From positions 4,253,806 to 4,317,805 of the forward strand of contig NC_090612.1 in NCBI RefSeq assembly GCF_004359215.1: a DNA stretch of 64,000 nt, written 5' to 3'. The position numbers and the translations under genes are program-made. The DNA is from Bremia lactucae (lineage: Eukaryota > Oomycota > Peronosporomycetes > Peronosporales > Peronosporaceae). Numbering within the stretch: position 1 is the stretch's first letter; each line of letters opens with the position of its first letter. A model generated the notes under the pieces. That model was not told the origin of the DNA. It searched no databases and saw only the letters and a list, made by a program, of their open reading frames with translations. This document shows positions 12,373 to 23,772 of the stretch, piece by piece.

Positions 12373-12554
12373 GGTAGTAGCAAACCTCGATTTGTTTTGT
12401 TCTGGATCCAAGGGGGAGGAAGCCTATCAAGTAAAATACGTTTTCAATTAAAAAAAAAACAATCTCTTAATTTTTTTTAATTTTTCTTGAATCAAACGAC
12501 AAAGAATAGTTCGACACGCTTTGGGATTGGCTAATATGTGTTTCAATTCGAACC
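12373..12554. promoter_or_regulatory. Divergent promoter PSMA7/GCP4
   Basis: Only 182 bp separate the two divergent start codons. The stretch holds homopolymer A and T runs (about 12448-12482). A shared bidirectional promoter is inferred from spacing alone. Confidence 0.4.
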
Positions 12555-15282
12555 ATGCACCACGAGCTCTTCGTTGCCCTGCTTGGGCACACGGGCGACG
12601 TCATTGAACGCCGTGACGATGGCTTTTTCGTCCGAAAAGACGCAACTTTTCTATCATCGTCGCAACGCACTGTACTTGACCGCCTCCTATGTCTTGGATT
12701 TGCCTTTGCCACGCTAGATGAGTTTGTAAGTCGCGCGTCCAAGTATCCAAGCGTGTATTTGCGGGCATTGGCACAGGGCATTGAAACGCTCTTGCAACGC
12801 TACATGGATGACGTGGTTGCAGTCGAGGCCAAATTATTGCAACATAATGCCGTCTTTCCAGTCTCCAATCTCATTTTTGAGCTTGAAGAATTTCGAGAGA
12901 TTTTACCGGAAGTGTGTACACTCGTCAAGCGGCTCACAGAAGGAAAAAAAGCATCCACGTGTGTGAAAGGAGCAGCGTTATTAAGTATCGTGCATCAAAA
13001 TACCAATTCTGGATTTCCACGCGTTGCCAAGTGCATGCAAACGCTGCTCTACACGTGCCATCGGTAAGCCCACGGTATACTTTTTTCTGTAACTTTCTAC
13101 CGCGTATGTCGTGTAACCACTCTATTGCTCAGCGTCTTTTTAAAGCAAATGATGGCATGGATGATTTATGGGGAACTTCTTGATCCGTATGCTGAATTTT
13201 TCATTCAAAAAGTCGAAACAAACCCCACAAACAAGACAATGACGACAACGTTGTGGCACGAGCACTTTGTTATTAATTTAAATGCCGTTCCAATCGAGTA
13301 CGTATCAACGTCGGTAGTTGAGAATGTCTTTGAAATTGGCAAGGCCGTACACATTTTGACGCAAGCAGATCAATTTACTCCCGACGAAGTCCAAAAGATC
13401 ATCAAAACCATGTCCGATCTTGCATTACGGCCCATATTTGATGCTCTAATATTGGAACATGAAGTGCGTCAAGTACGTCAGTACGTTGCAAGTCGACTGC
13501 ATGAAGAAATTGTCGTCAAAATGAACTTTGTCGAGTATTGCATGGTCCTTAAAGATTTCTTTCTCCTGTCGCGTGGGGAAGTGTTTCAGACGTTTATTGA
13601 ACGGAGTTTTCAACGAATGCTTGTGCCCCCAACGACTCGATCGGAAGATGATGTGAATTACAGGATCTGGCAGGACATTATCGACGAATGTGTGCCCAAA
13701 GATGACAACTGGAGTCGCGCGTTTCACATGGAGGTTTGTTGTTGGAATGAGATATAATTTTTGAAATCAAATACTGTACTGAATGGTCGAATTGGATCTT
13801 GTTGTTTTTGTAAAGCTTCCATTGCAAACGTTTGCGTTGCCAAATTTTAAATCGATCGATCATGTGATTCTCTTTAATATGGCACCAAGTAGGAATGGTC
13901 AATGTTTATCCGTGACGACGAAAGACTCGAATTGTGAAGAATTGGAAACGCTACCGAGCGGTTCGCTTTGGTGGCGGCATGCTCAAGTAAACAAATTGTT
14001 GTTTTCATCGGACTTTTCACTGTATTGGGATCACAAAGCAGAGCCCTGTGCGAGTCATCATGTGTCGCTTATCTTGCGAAACGAAGGAAGTCTAGGCCCT
14101 GCGACTTTTGTTAATGGCTCGCTGGAGCTTCAAGATCCAGATGCTGTCTATGTGACGGTCGACTTGGCAATACAGCCTGAAACATTGACAAAAATGCGTG
14201 TGATGGCGCAAATAAAACCTTCCAATGGAGGTGACAATACTGTCGTCGCGTCCCCAGTAGTGACACTATCAAGTACCAACGAGAAACCACAGAATCTTTG
14301 CATTCGGATCCAATACGTTTGTCAAGAAACAATCCTACCGTCGTCGAAGCAACTCGTGTTGAAACGAATGATGGTCGTTCTTGTGAATAATGTTGTTTTG
14401 CTAAAAGTGCCTTTTGATCTTCAGCAAGTGCTCAAATTACATGCGATTACGGGAAATTACTTTATTGGCCTTGGAATGTCGTCCCTCGTTTTACTGACAA
14501 GCTGGCACTTGCAAAAGTATCCAGCCACCACGAGTTGGCCTACGAAAGAAGATGTTGATACAATTGACAAAGATTCTTCAGTCACGACACCACGAATATT
14601 GTGGCAGTCCTTAACGTTGCATTGTACAGTGCACTGGCCACTTCAATTGCTCGTGACACCGGAGCTCTTGCGCTCGTATCGTCATCTTTTCCAATTTTGT
14701 TTTCGGCTTAAGCGCGTGGCATATGCACTGGAATTGGCGTGGAAACACTTGTCTCTGCGTGCCAAGTCGACGGTGGGTTTCGATGCTTTATTTGCCGTTG
14801 GTGCCTTGCGCCTTCGGATGAGCTTTGTGGTCCGCACACTGGAGCTGTACTTTCACGTGTTTGTAATTCAAGGCAAATTCGATCAGTTCGTGGGCCAGAT
14901 CCAAACGGCGCAAGATTTCGACCGTGTTCAGCGCGTTCATGAAACATTTGTTGCAAGTATTGTTAAAAGTTGCTTTGTGTATTCAAAGACCGTGGCGTCC
15001 GCACTTGATGAGCTCTTAAGTTGCTGTTGGAACTTAGTCGAGTCCATTTTGCTGTACGACCGTACGACGGAACTTTCGCGGGACTCGATTTCACGGCTTG
15101 ACCAGGACTTTTTCCATCGCTTTGAAGCTTTCTATAATGTGTTGCAACACTCGGAAGCGCGCGAATTACTCTTCTTACTTGATAGCAATGGATTCTTTGC
15201 CACGGAGCGCGAGCGTCGAAAGCCACAACAGTTGCCGCTATCACATGAATACGACTACATTTTTGAGAAAAGAAGTATTTAA
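12555..15282 (+). CDS. TUBGCP4: Gamma-tubulin complex component 4 (GCP4)
   Basis: Scaffold subunit of the gamma-tubulin ring complex, which nucleates microtubules at spindle poles and basal bodies. Exon 1 (12555-13063) begins MHHELFVALLGHTGDV, matching the GCP4 N terminus (GRIP1). A GTAAGC...GCTCAG intron leads to exon 2 (13133-13733), with VFLKQMMAWMIYGELLDPYAEFF and, further on, FFLLSRGEVFQTFIE, both conserved GRIP1 segments. A GTTTGT...GTAAAG intron leads to exon 3 (13816-15282), holding VHWPLQLLVTPELL and FRLKRVAYALELAW, the start of GRIP2. The model gives 858 residues, above the roughly 660-700 usual for GCP4. The surplus is a stretch of about 270 residues between the two domains. The last intron is less certain than the first: GAG|GTTTGT is a plausible donor, but other sites nearby cannot be excluded. 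Confidence 0.9.
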
Positions 15283-15439
15283 CTTTTTAGATATTTAATT
15301 TTTTTTTACTTAATGAAATCATTTAATAGCTCGACGCGAGTTAAATAGGCTGTGACTTAATGGCATTACAAAATATAGTTTCCTATAAGTGAAATCATAA
15401 ATATTATTTTCCATCAAAGAAAGTCGTAGAAAAGTAAAA
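15283..15439. other. AT-rich 3' flank of GCP4
   Basis: Short AT-rich stretch, no feature seen. Confidence 0.4.
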
Positions 15440-16075
15440 AATTAGGGAGCCCTTCCGGCGTTTTGGTTCCTAAATTATAGATAATAACCGATATAGCCAA
15501 ACGCCTTAATTATATATTTCTGTATTTATGAGAGTAGCGTAATGGTAGCAACTTGTTGATAACTAGAATTCATATTGAGAAACCTTTATGCAGGCCTTTC
15601 CAACTCAGTAGCTCAAAAGGCCAGCAAAAAGACTTTTCAATAATTGTACAATTTCTTTGTTTAATAGCAAGATACTTTTTTAACATAGAAATCACCAGCG
15701 AAAGCCGACAAGCCTGAAACATAAGGAAATTGTGGCTTGCTTGTGCTAATGGTGGGTACAAAAAAACAAGGGCACTAAGTTTCAAAGGTAAGCAATGCAC
15801 TTCCTCAAAAGTAAAGCATCGTTAGCTCAACCTCCTAAGACTGACTAATATGCCTGCGCAAGAGCGCACCTCCAACCCTTGTCGCCTATTTCCAGCTTAA
15901 GTTCTCCCTCGTACTCGATTTGCTGTTCTATCTACTCACTCTTTTTATGACTTTCCAATTAAGTGCGGACGCTCTTGGCATTTTCTCACCTGTTGAAAAC
16001 AGTACATTTAATATCGCCGAACGAAAACACAATTTCTGATGTGCCCACGGGCAATCACAACTCTCATGTAATGTA
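15440..16075 (+). repeat. Left arm of long imperfect inverted repeat
   Basis: The reverse complement of this arm is found, with substitutions and small gaps, at about 16635-16729 plus 17180-17600 plus 23072-23190. Matching blocks include the ATTCTAG/TGGTAGCAACTTG end, GGAAAGGCCTGC/GCAGGCCTTTCC, the GCGCAAGAGC block and the CTCACCTGTT block. No protein family is recognisable inside. It may be a foldback element or an old inverted duplication. Confidence 0.8.
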
Positions 16076-16634
16076 ATCTAGGGCTGTGATGTATCAAATA
16101 CCAAAAGGGCAAGTGAATGAAAATAATTCTAGTTTTTATTCAATAACGACATACAGACGGGAAAGAAGTAAAATTGGCTTCGCGTTCAAAGTTCAAGCAG
16201 CTATTGTCTGAACGGTTCGTCGTTAAAGTATTCCCAGGGCTTGTCCGAAGCCATTCGAATAGTCATGTGGATTTCTGATCTGCTGTGAATCTTTCTTGCG
16301 AAGATAATATTGTATTACTTTGTGACCAGCAACCAGGTCATATTTGTCCTTTCCTCACGTCCAAATATATTTTTATCAATGTCAAGTATATTTTAGGGAA
16401 CCAGTATAGGGACACCTCGGGAGGGAGGGGTGTGTGGCTATACCAAAAGGCATCTGTTTGTTTTAATTAGATAAAATATAAAGATATAAAATGACAACAT
16501 TAAATATTTTATTATTCCGCTATATCGCAAAATTAACAATTAGTCGTCGTTAGATCCCCTTTTGGACTTTGGTACACCATCCCACCCCCTAAATTACATT
16601 AGGGAGTTACAGCAGCCACACACCTTAACCAGCT
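16076..16634. other. Centre of the inverted repeat
   Basis: Unique spacer between the two arms. No gene recognised. A phrase near 16420 (GGGAGG...GTGTGGCTATACCAAAAGG) recurs in similar form near 23400. Confidence 0.4.
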
Positions 16635-17600
16635 ACATGAGAGTAGTGCAATGCATCAGAAACCGTGGTTTCGTTTGGCGCTATTATATATACTGTTTTT
16701 AACAGGTGAGAAAAAGCCAAGAGCGCCCGTGTAACGGGGCACTACGACTTGTATACTGCTTCAGTACAAGTCCCCTTCGCACTGCTTCAGTTGAGAGTGG
16801 TGTCTTACGTTACTTCACGTACACTAGTACGTGCAGAGGAAGACTACTCTTTAAGACAACTAACTTAAAGAGGGTTAAATGAAAACTGTATCAATATAAT
16901 TAAGTATCTCTTCTTTCCATCTGTTAACTCTGACTTAATTATGAACTAATACTAAACATGCAATTGAAATCTTATCTTATCTGTCTCTTTCTTTTGTTTA
17001 TCTCTACAGCTGATTAGTCTGCGGGATATATCGATATAATGGCCTATACCTATTTATGAATAAATTTTCTGAACATTACTAGATAAAGTAATATTCTCCA
17101 AATATTATCTACCTTTTAGATAACATATTAATTAACAACCTTTTAGTGTTATTTTCGTGTAACGATACACCCCGTTACAGCCCGCACTTGATTGGCAAGT
17201 CATAAGAGGAGCGAAAAGAAAGAGCAGCAAATCGAGCACGAGAAAGAAGCTGAGCTGATAATAAGCGACAAGGTTCGGAGGTGTGCTCTTGCGCATGCAT
17301 ATTAGTTAGTCTTTGGCTGTCAAGCTAAAAATGAATTTATATTTACTTCACATATGCCAGCTTTTGCGGAAGTGCATACTTACCTTTCAAATTGGCAAAT
17401 CGCAGTGGTCTTTTTTGTGCTCGCCATGGGCGCAAGCAAACCACAACTTTTTTATGTTTCAGGTTTGTCGGCTTTCGCTCGTAATTTTTTTGTTGAGAAA
17501 GTATCTTGCTATCAAACAAAGAAATTACACAATTATTGAGAAAGTCGGAAGGCCTGCATAAAGGTTTCTAAATATGAATTCTAGTTGCTACCATTACGCT
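16635..17600 (-). repeat. Right arm of inverted repeat, interrupted twice
   Basis: Counterpart of 15440-16075. It is split by a solo LTR at 16730-17179 and again at 17600/23072 by a complete gypsy element, after which the homology resumes with ACTCTCATAAATATAATTAAGG. Both interruptions carry 5-bp target-site duplications, so they postdate the repeat. Confidence 0.8.
16730..17179. repeat. Solo LTR, gypsy family A
   Basis: 450 bp starting TGTAACGGGG and ending CCCCGTTACA, flanked by the direct repeat GCCCG (16725-16729 and 17180-17184). Related LTRs are at 32780-33220 and 43423-43860. No internal gag or pol accompanies it, so it is the product of LTR-LTR recombination. Confidence 0.95.
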
Positions 17601-18084
17601 TGTAGCGGAGCTACCTCGCTCCTAAAGTCAGAGGAAGACTTTCAGAATCAAAGAGTCACTTAGTTCTATTGAACTAATGGATTTAACAAATCAGGGAGTC
17701 GTACAAGCTATTAAAGCTTAAGGAATTCTAGTTCAAGGGATTCAGGGGGTTGTATACCAAGTGGCAACTAGTGCCCAAGAGGATATACCTTAGAAAGGTT
17801 TCAATCTCTAACAGATCAATGCGCAAGCCTAAGGAAGGCACTTAACGTTTTAAGATCAATAGGGGAACTGCACTTTATTTAATTATTAATTCTCAAAACC
17901 TTACCCTAGCTAATTAAAAATAGATTTTGGCCGCCAGATTTATATCTGGCGGCGACCACATTTGTTACCCATATTAAATGGGATTTAAGTAATTAACTAT
18001 TTTGAAATTAGATAAAAGGGTATTTTATTGATAAAGTAAATGTACCATATCAACAGTTCTCCAACCGATGTGTGCCCCATTATA
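17601..18084 (-). repeat. 3' LTR of gypsy element B1
   Basis: 484 bp, homologous to 22567-23071 and 48809-49293. It contains a perfect 10-bp inverted repeat with a 4-nt loop (17930-17953, GCCGCCAGAT...ATCTGGCGGC), a possible RNA hairpin near the transcript end. Confidence 0.93.
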
Positions 18085-21000
18085 CCCTCCACGCGATCGA
18101 TGAACAGCTTAGCTGTACCCTCTCCATCAATGGAATCCGCCACGGCCGCTAAGTGATCCATTTTGCTCAAACGGTAAACAAAGACCACTACACTGGAGTT
18201 ACCGGCTGTCAACAAAGACCGCTATACTGGAGTTACTGGCTAAATCTTTCGGTTATTCAAAATCAAAATCCATACTAATGAACTCCCAGCAACCTATGGG
18301 ACGGGAAGACTCACCAGTGGCGCAGCAGCATGCGCCGAGGGTTTAGCCCGTTGGCACGTTTCACATGTGCGAACATATGTGCTGTTCCATTTATAAAGTT
18401 TGGACCACCAATAACTCTGGCTTATAGAGCCGTAGGTCTTTTCTCTACCGAGATTACCACCAAGGAGAGTTTCGTGTGCCTCATAGAGGATTCGGTACTT
18501 TTAATCGTCATCATGAGGAACAATGACACGAGGGGGGGGGGTCCGCGATGTCTGTGCAATAAAGCAACAGGTTCTTATCGATAGAAAATCGATGTAACCT
18601 TGCACGCAAACGTGCCGGCAATTTAATACCTGAATCCGAGTTCCTTAAAGCTCGTAGCAGAGCTACACAATGTTCACCCTTGGCGTAAGCCGAACGGACT
18701 AATCCAGGAATAGGCGACGAGATAGTCGTTAAATGAGAAAGTTCATAATCCCGCCTGCGTGATAATGCATCGGCCAAAGCATTCTGCTTGCCGGGTTTAA
18801 ACTTCACCTCGAAGTTGTATTCCGCAAAAAAGGATAGCTATCGGGCCATTCTCTGTGAGAGATGGGGCGACTTAGTCGCCGTGCTTAATGACGCGTGATC
18901 TGTATAAATCACAAACGGCTTAGAGCCGAGCAGATGAACCTAGAATTGTACGAGAGCATACTTCATAGCAAGTATCTCTTTGTCATGAACTGGGTAGTTC
19001 TTTTCCGCAGCTTTAAGCTGTCTAGACTCGAACGCAATAACACGTTCACGCCCATCAACATCTGTTTGTAACAGAGCACTGCCAATGCCAAAATCTGATG
19101 CGTCACAGACTACACTGAAAGGCCAATTTCGGTTTGGCAGTGCCAGAATCGGGGCATGGCTAAGACTGTCCTTAACTACTCGAAAAGCATTATTTTCGGT
19201 GCTAGTCCAGCACCATTCTGTATCCTATTTAAGGAGATTAGATAATGGCCTAGCCATATCAGCGTAATTTTCGCTATATTTGTGTAAATAATTGGCGAGA
19301 CCCAACCACTTACGCAAATCCTTTTGGTTTAAGAACCAGCCAATCTAATTTGGCTTTTACCTTAGCGGAATCCGCTCTAAGGCCTCGCTTTGAAGCATCC
19401 TAAAATAGGAATCTCGTCGTCTGCGCCAAAAGTGCATTTAGATGCATTGGCATACAATTTGTTTGTGCGCATGCACTCGAGAACTGCTCGCAAATGGTCT
19501 AATTGGTTTTCCATATCCGACCGACCCTGATCCGCACGACTATGGACAAAAATGTCATCGATATAAGTCTGTACATAACCTTGATGAGGGCGAAACAGTT
19601 GCGTCACTAGACTATTGAATATTGCCGGGGCGTTGGAAAGCCCTTGAGGCATAACCAGCCACTCCCATAACATACCACTTGGGTGCTAACCGCTGTCAGC
19701 GGGATATCGCTAGCTTGCATGAGCAATTGTTAGTAACCATCGACTAAGTCCAATGAACTGTGCATTGTACATCCCACCATATTATTCTGGAGAACCTTCT
19801 TTCTAGGAATGGGGATTTGTGCTGGAATAGTGACAGCATTAAGCTTATTATAAGCATGTACAATGCGCCATTTACCATTTGGCTTTTTGACATAAAATGT
19901 CGGTGTCGAATGTGGAGATTTGCTCTCTCGTACCATTCCAGCCTCGTGCTTAGCACGGAAGGAATCGTCAATGACGTCACACTGCTCCCTTGGTAAAGGC
20001 CATTGTCTTGTGACACAGTATTTGGTTCCCGGAACCAAGTCAATTTAATGACGAACACCTCTATCCGGAGGTAAAACAGATGATGGTTTATTACATACCA
20101 CATCTTGGAATTCCTTAATCAAGGAATTAAAGGGATCCGTAGGATCTTTAAGGATCGATGACCCATTTCACGCATTAAGTACAGCTTTGTGTCATCCAGG
20201 ACAGCTTCGTCTAGAAGTTACGATGAGTTAACTCAATTGTTGGTCAAATGACCACAATTTCAGATAAAATACCAGCCTTTAAAGCTCGGCCGCACTCATG
20301 AATTGACATTTCGTCTAGCTCTAAAAAGAGCATGTAACGGAGGGATTGCCGCAAGGCTAACTACCCTCTCAATGTTACCGGTTACGCCATTTACAGGCGT
20401 ATGTAATTGCTCACTCGTATCACTTTGTAAGAGTATACACGCTTCGTCTCCATCCTGTCTTGGAGTGGAGACAATACGCCTCTTAGAGGCCAGGACATTC
20501 CGTCCCCGGGTTTTCCAGCTTGTATTGGTTCTATACAAGACATGGTGTATAATTTGACATCCGAGAAGGAGTTAGGTAACTCAACTTCCTTATCTAGCGA
20601 ATGTTTACGTTTCGCTTCACGTGCATTAGAGGGTTTGACCCACGATACCTTGGCGAACCGCCAATAGTGTCACTATTGACACTCAGTATGGTGCCACTTC
20701 GGCCGGCCATACTCGAAGGACTTAGACGTGCCACTCCACGTATCTCAGGGATACTGCACCCTTGATGATTCGGCCTTAGGCCAACAGTGCTTTCAGCAAT
20801 CAGTGAATCGTTATTACAACGAGTCACTCGACGGAGTACGTGCCGTTCCACTTATTTCTGCTAAGTCGGGCTCAGAAATAATGTTTTTAACATAAGAGTT
20901 TATTAACTCAGACATGCCAATGTCTAAAACATTGACAGACTCATCCAATGATTCGCGCCAATAGCGCTTTTGTTGCCTAGCAAAGGTGAGTTCATGACTC

Positions 21001-21400
21001 TCCACAACTTTGCTAGGACTATTGCGCGTGACGCCTAAGGTCTTAGACCTCCAATTGATCCATGGCTCATGGTGTTCTAATCAGGCCATACCAAGGATGA
21101 TATCATATCTCGAATCCAAATCAAGGACGAGACAGCGTTCCACACTGTCAAAGTCCAGGAACTTTATACCTAAGTTCAATGGAATTTTGGGAACAGTGGC
21201 ACGAGTCCCAGTCGATGAGCGAACAGTCATTGTATCACCTTCATGCGCTCTAAGCGCCTCAACGTATTATTGACTTCCTTCAAGGGAAAGGCGTCGAGCA
21301 TAATTGCAAGACACTCCTGAGTCAATTAAAATTGACCACGGCTTACCAAAGCCCTTTACAAGCCAGGCTTGTACTCTCGCCCCGTGCCATTGAGCACCGA
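18085..21400 (-). pseudogene. Decayed pol of gypsy element B1
   Basis: Minus-strand blocks, 5' to 3'. A retropepsin region lies near 21350-21010. The reverse transcriptase begins near 20040 with LVPGTKYCVTRQWPLPREQ, followed by the SPHSTPTFYVKKPNGKWRIVHAYNKLNA block. The RT catalytic block with YIDDIFVHSRA lies in 19673-19377. RNase H fragments run to about 18850, and KFKPGKQNALADALSRR is at about 18807. Integrase begins with a zinc-binding piece (about 18400) and the start of its core (SSVVVFVYRLSKMDHLAAV) ending at 18085. Several stops and frameshifts break the frame and the integrase C-terminal half is deleted. Confidence 0.85.
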
Positions 21401-21585
21401 GCTAATTGGGGCCAGGTTCTTATTCTCACCTCCTTGAGGTTCAACAGAGCCTAGGTCTTCCCCAGTAGGCCGCCCCGCATCTACTGGGTATCGACGTTTT
21501 CCCGCACCGTACCAGATCTCTGGTATAGGTCGGAGTTGGAGCTCTTTCGAGCTTTACGCGAAATTCGAAGAGGGCAGGCAGGGTG

Positions 21586-22506
21586 TTAATGTTTCGTATT
21601 TCCGCACATATAACATCGACGGATGGTCTTATGCTGTTCCACAGCTTGAAGAGCCTCTTCTCCTTCCCCAACGAGGCTTAAATCCATAGATTCCGCTCTA
21701 TTAGACGGAACCCATGTGCTCGAAGATCTTGTTCGGTAGACAGGCGTGCTAACGCGAGCAGACTTAAAGTCAGACTCGGTGCGTAGCGCTATGGCAACTG
21801 CCTCTTCGAACGTAGCCGGATCAGATTGGAACAATTCCGTCCGGGCAACGCCCTCATTGCGACCCCTCATAAAGATGGTCACTGCAGTTGCTTCTTGCAT
21901 CGGGTCTTGACTCATAGATGCAATGAGAGCTCTCAACTCCTGGACAAAGTCCCCTAGGGTAATACTACCCTGTCGAGTCGCTAGGAGCCGTGCTCGCATG
22001 CGAAAAGCCTGATCAGCTGATCAGGCGGTGCAGACATGCTGGTCATTTGATGTTTCAGCGAATCCCATGAGGAAAAAGTGTCATTTATGGACGTGCTGCA
22101 CGAGAGTGCCCACTCCATGGCTCTACCTCCAAGTTTAAAATGGCAATAGCCACCTTTTGCCGTTCCGTTAAGTACAAGGCGGAGACAATGGACATTTCCA
22201 TCTGCTTAATCCAAAAGGGAGATTTTCTCCCTCTTTTCCTTCAAATGTCTTCAAATTTACAGTTAGAGGACGAGCCCTCGGCTCTAAGTCAGGTACAGAG
22301 ATGTACAGGGTTGGCATAGATCCCGCTAAATGGTCCTGTACCTGACCGATCAGGAAGGCTCCGTACCGCATGAAGGCTTCAAGCCTTGCAAGCAGGACCT
22401 CTGGTCCCTGGAAGATAATAAATTCCACGTGCTCAAGCCCGAATAAGGTTTTGAGCTTGTCATAAGCGGCGCGATGTGCTTCTGACAATTCTGGAACCTC
22501 TTCCAT
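21586..22506 (-). pseudogene. Gag of gypsy element B1, frameshifted
   Basis: Two frames. The N-terminal part (22506-22168) starts [19 protein letters not shown]. The capsid part (21999-21586) contains MRARLLATRQGSITLGDFVQ and ends in a partial zinc knuckle CYMCGNTKH. A near-homologous Gag is at 49354-50372. A frameshift lies near 22150. Confidence 0.85.
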
Positions 22507-22547
22507 TTCCGTGAGAAATTAGTCTTGTAACGACTCAGGCGTAGATT

Positions 22548-22564
22548 GACTACTAGTGCTACCA
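22548..22564 (-). other. Primer binding site of element B1
   Basis: Two bases inside the 5' LTR the minus strand reads TGGTAGCACTAG. The same TGGTAGCACT follows the LTRs of elements at 49296 and 43420, so all were primed by the same tRNA (3' end AGTGCTACCA). I cannot assign the tRNA by eye. Confidence 0.7.
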
Positions 22565-22566
22565 GG

Positions 22567-23071
22567 TGTAGCGGAGCTACCTCGCTCCTAAAGTAAGAGG
22601 AAGACTTTCAGACTCAGAGAGTCACTTAGTTCTATTGAACTAATGGGTTTAACAACTCAGGGAGTCGTACAAGCTATTAAAGCTTAAGGAATCCTAGTTC
22701 AAGGGATTCAGGGGGTTGCATACCAAGTAGCAACTAGTGCCCAAGAGGATATACCTTAGAAAGGCTTCTATCTCTTACAGATCAACGGGCAAGCCTTATG
22801 AAGGCACTTGACGCTTTAAGATCAAAAGAGGAACTGCACTTTATTTAATTATTTAAATCTAAAAACCTTACCCTAGCCAATTAAAAATAGATTTTGGCCG
22901 CCAGATTTATATCTGGCGGCGACCACATTTATATCTGGCGGCGACCACATTTGTTATTAATAATAAATGGCATTTAATTAACTAACTATTTTGAAAATTA
23001 GATAAAAGGGTATTTTACCCATTGAGTAAATGTACCACAACAACGGTTCTCCGACCGATGTGCATATTACA
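22567..23071 (-). repeat. 5' LTR of gypsy element B1
   Basis: 505 bp. It is about 21 bp longer than its partner because the unit containing ATATCTGGCGGCGACCACAT is repeated at 22911-22952. It carries the same hairpin as the 3' LTR (22897-22920). Confidence 0.93.
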
Positions 23072-23190
23072 ACGCTACTCTCATAAATATAATTAAGGGG
23101 CTTAACTCTATCGGTTCCCAAATGTAATTTGAGGGAAAACGGCGTTCGTATAAAGGTGTGTCCGAAGGCGTCTGACAAACGCCGTTTTCA

Positions 23191-23772
23191 CACACGCCAT
23201 TGGACCCATGCCATCCGATGATCTCGATCCGAAAAAAGTTCCAAATATTATCTTATTTTCGCACCCGACGAATTAAAAATTAACCAATATATAAAAAGTT
23301 CGCCGAATGCCGACCTAAAAATTGAAAAGGAATTACTGTTGATTTTTGGATGCCATGCCGTGAAAATATTCTTTATGACGTCTTAATTCAAGACAGACGG
23401 GGAGGAGGTGTGGCTATTCCAAAAGGGTGTGTGCCTATACCGGTTCCCATATGCTTCCATGTCGCTTTGAAAGAGCATAATATCAATGTACATTGCATAG
23501 CTGATGCAAAATAAAAAAATCTATACGTCGGGGATGATTTTTCCGAGCTCTAAGCTCTCTTTTTTATGTCGCAAACACGTTAAAGTGATGACATTTGAAT
23601 ATGATTTGCCTGATCGCGAGCAATTGCCTTAAGATGTCGCAACGCTAGAGAATTGATGCTACTCAGATGCTGTATGCTCCATAGAACTACAGATCACTAC
23701 ACATAATTAAAATCAGGGGCTCGTTTGATCGCAGTATCTATCTTCTCTCGTGAGCCCCGTGGAAAGCTACCA
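23191..23772. promoter_or_regulatory. Upstream region of the GKLR effector
   Basis: Non-coding and AT-rich. The part at about 23632-23700 (AGATGTCGCAACG... onward) is repeated, diverged, at about 26165-26236, next to no effector gene. That suggests a duplicated promoter segment. Confidence 0.4.

Larger units (their letters stand above)
17601..23071 (-). mobile_element. Ty3/gypsy element B1, internally deleted
   Basis: Minus-strand element with two LTRs (22567-23071 is 5', 17601-18084 is 3') and the 5-bp duplication ACGCT at 17596-17600 and 23072-23076. Gag and pol are present but decayed by stops and frameshifts. Integrase is cut after FIDRV and joined directly to a GAGGG polypurine stub at the 3' LTR, so the second half of integrase and everything after it is missing. 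The uninterrupted target is recognisable in the left arm of the inverted repeat near 15530. Confidence 0.95.

Noticed and set aside
23725..23772. Upstream in-frame ATG for the effector at 23773
   Set aside because: It would place 16 polar residues before the signal peptide; the inner ATG gives a standard signal peptide.
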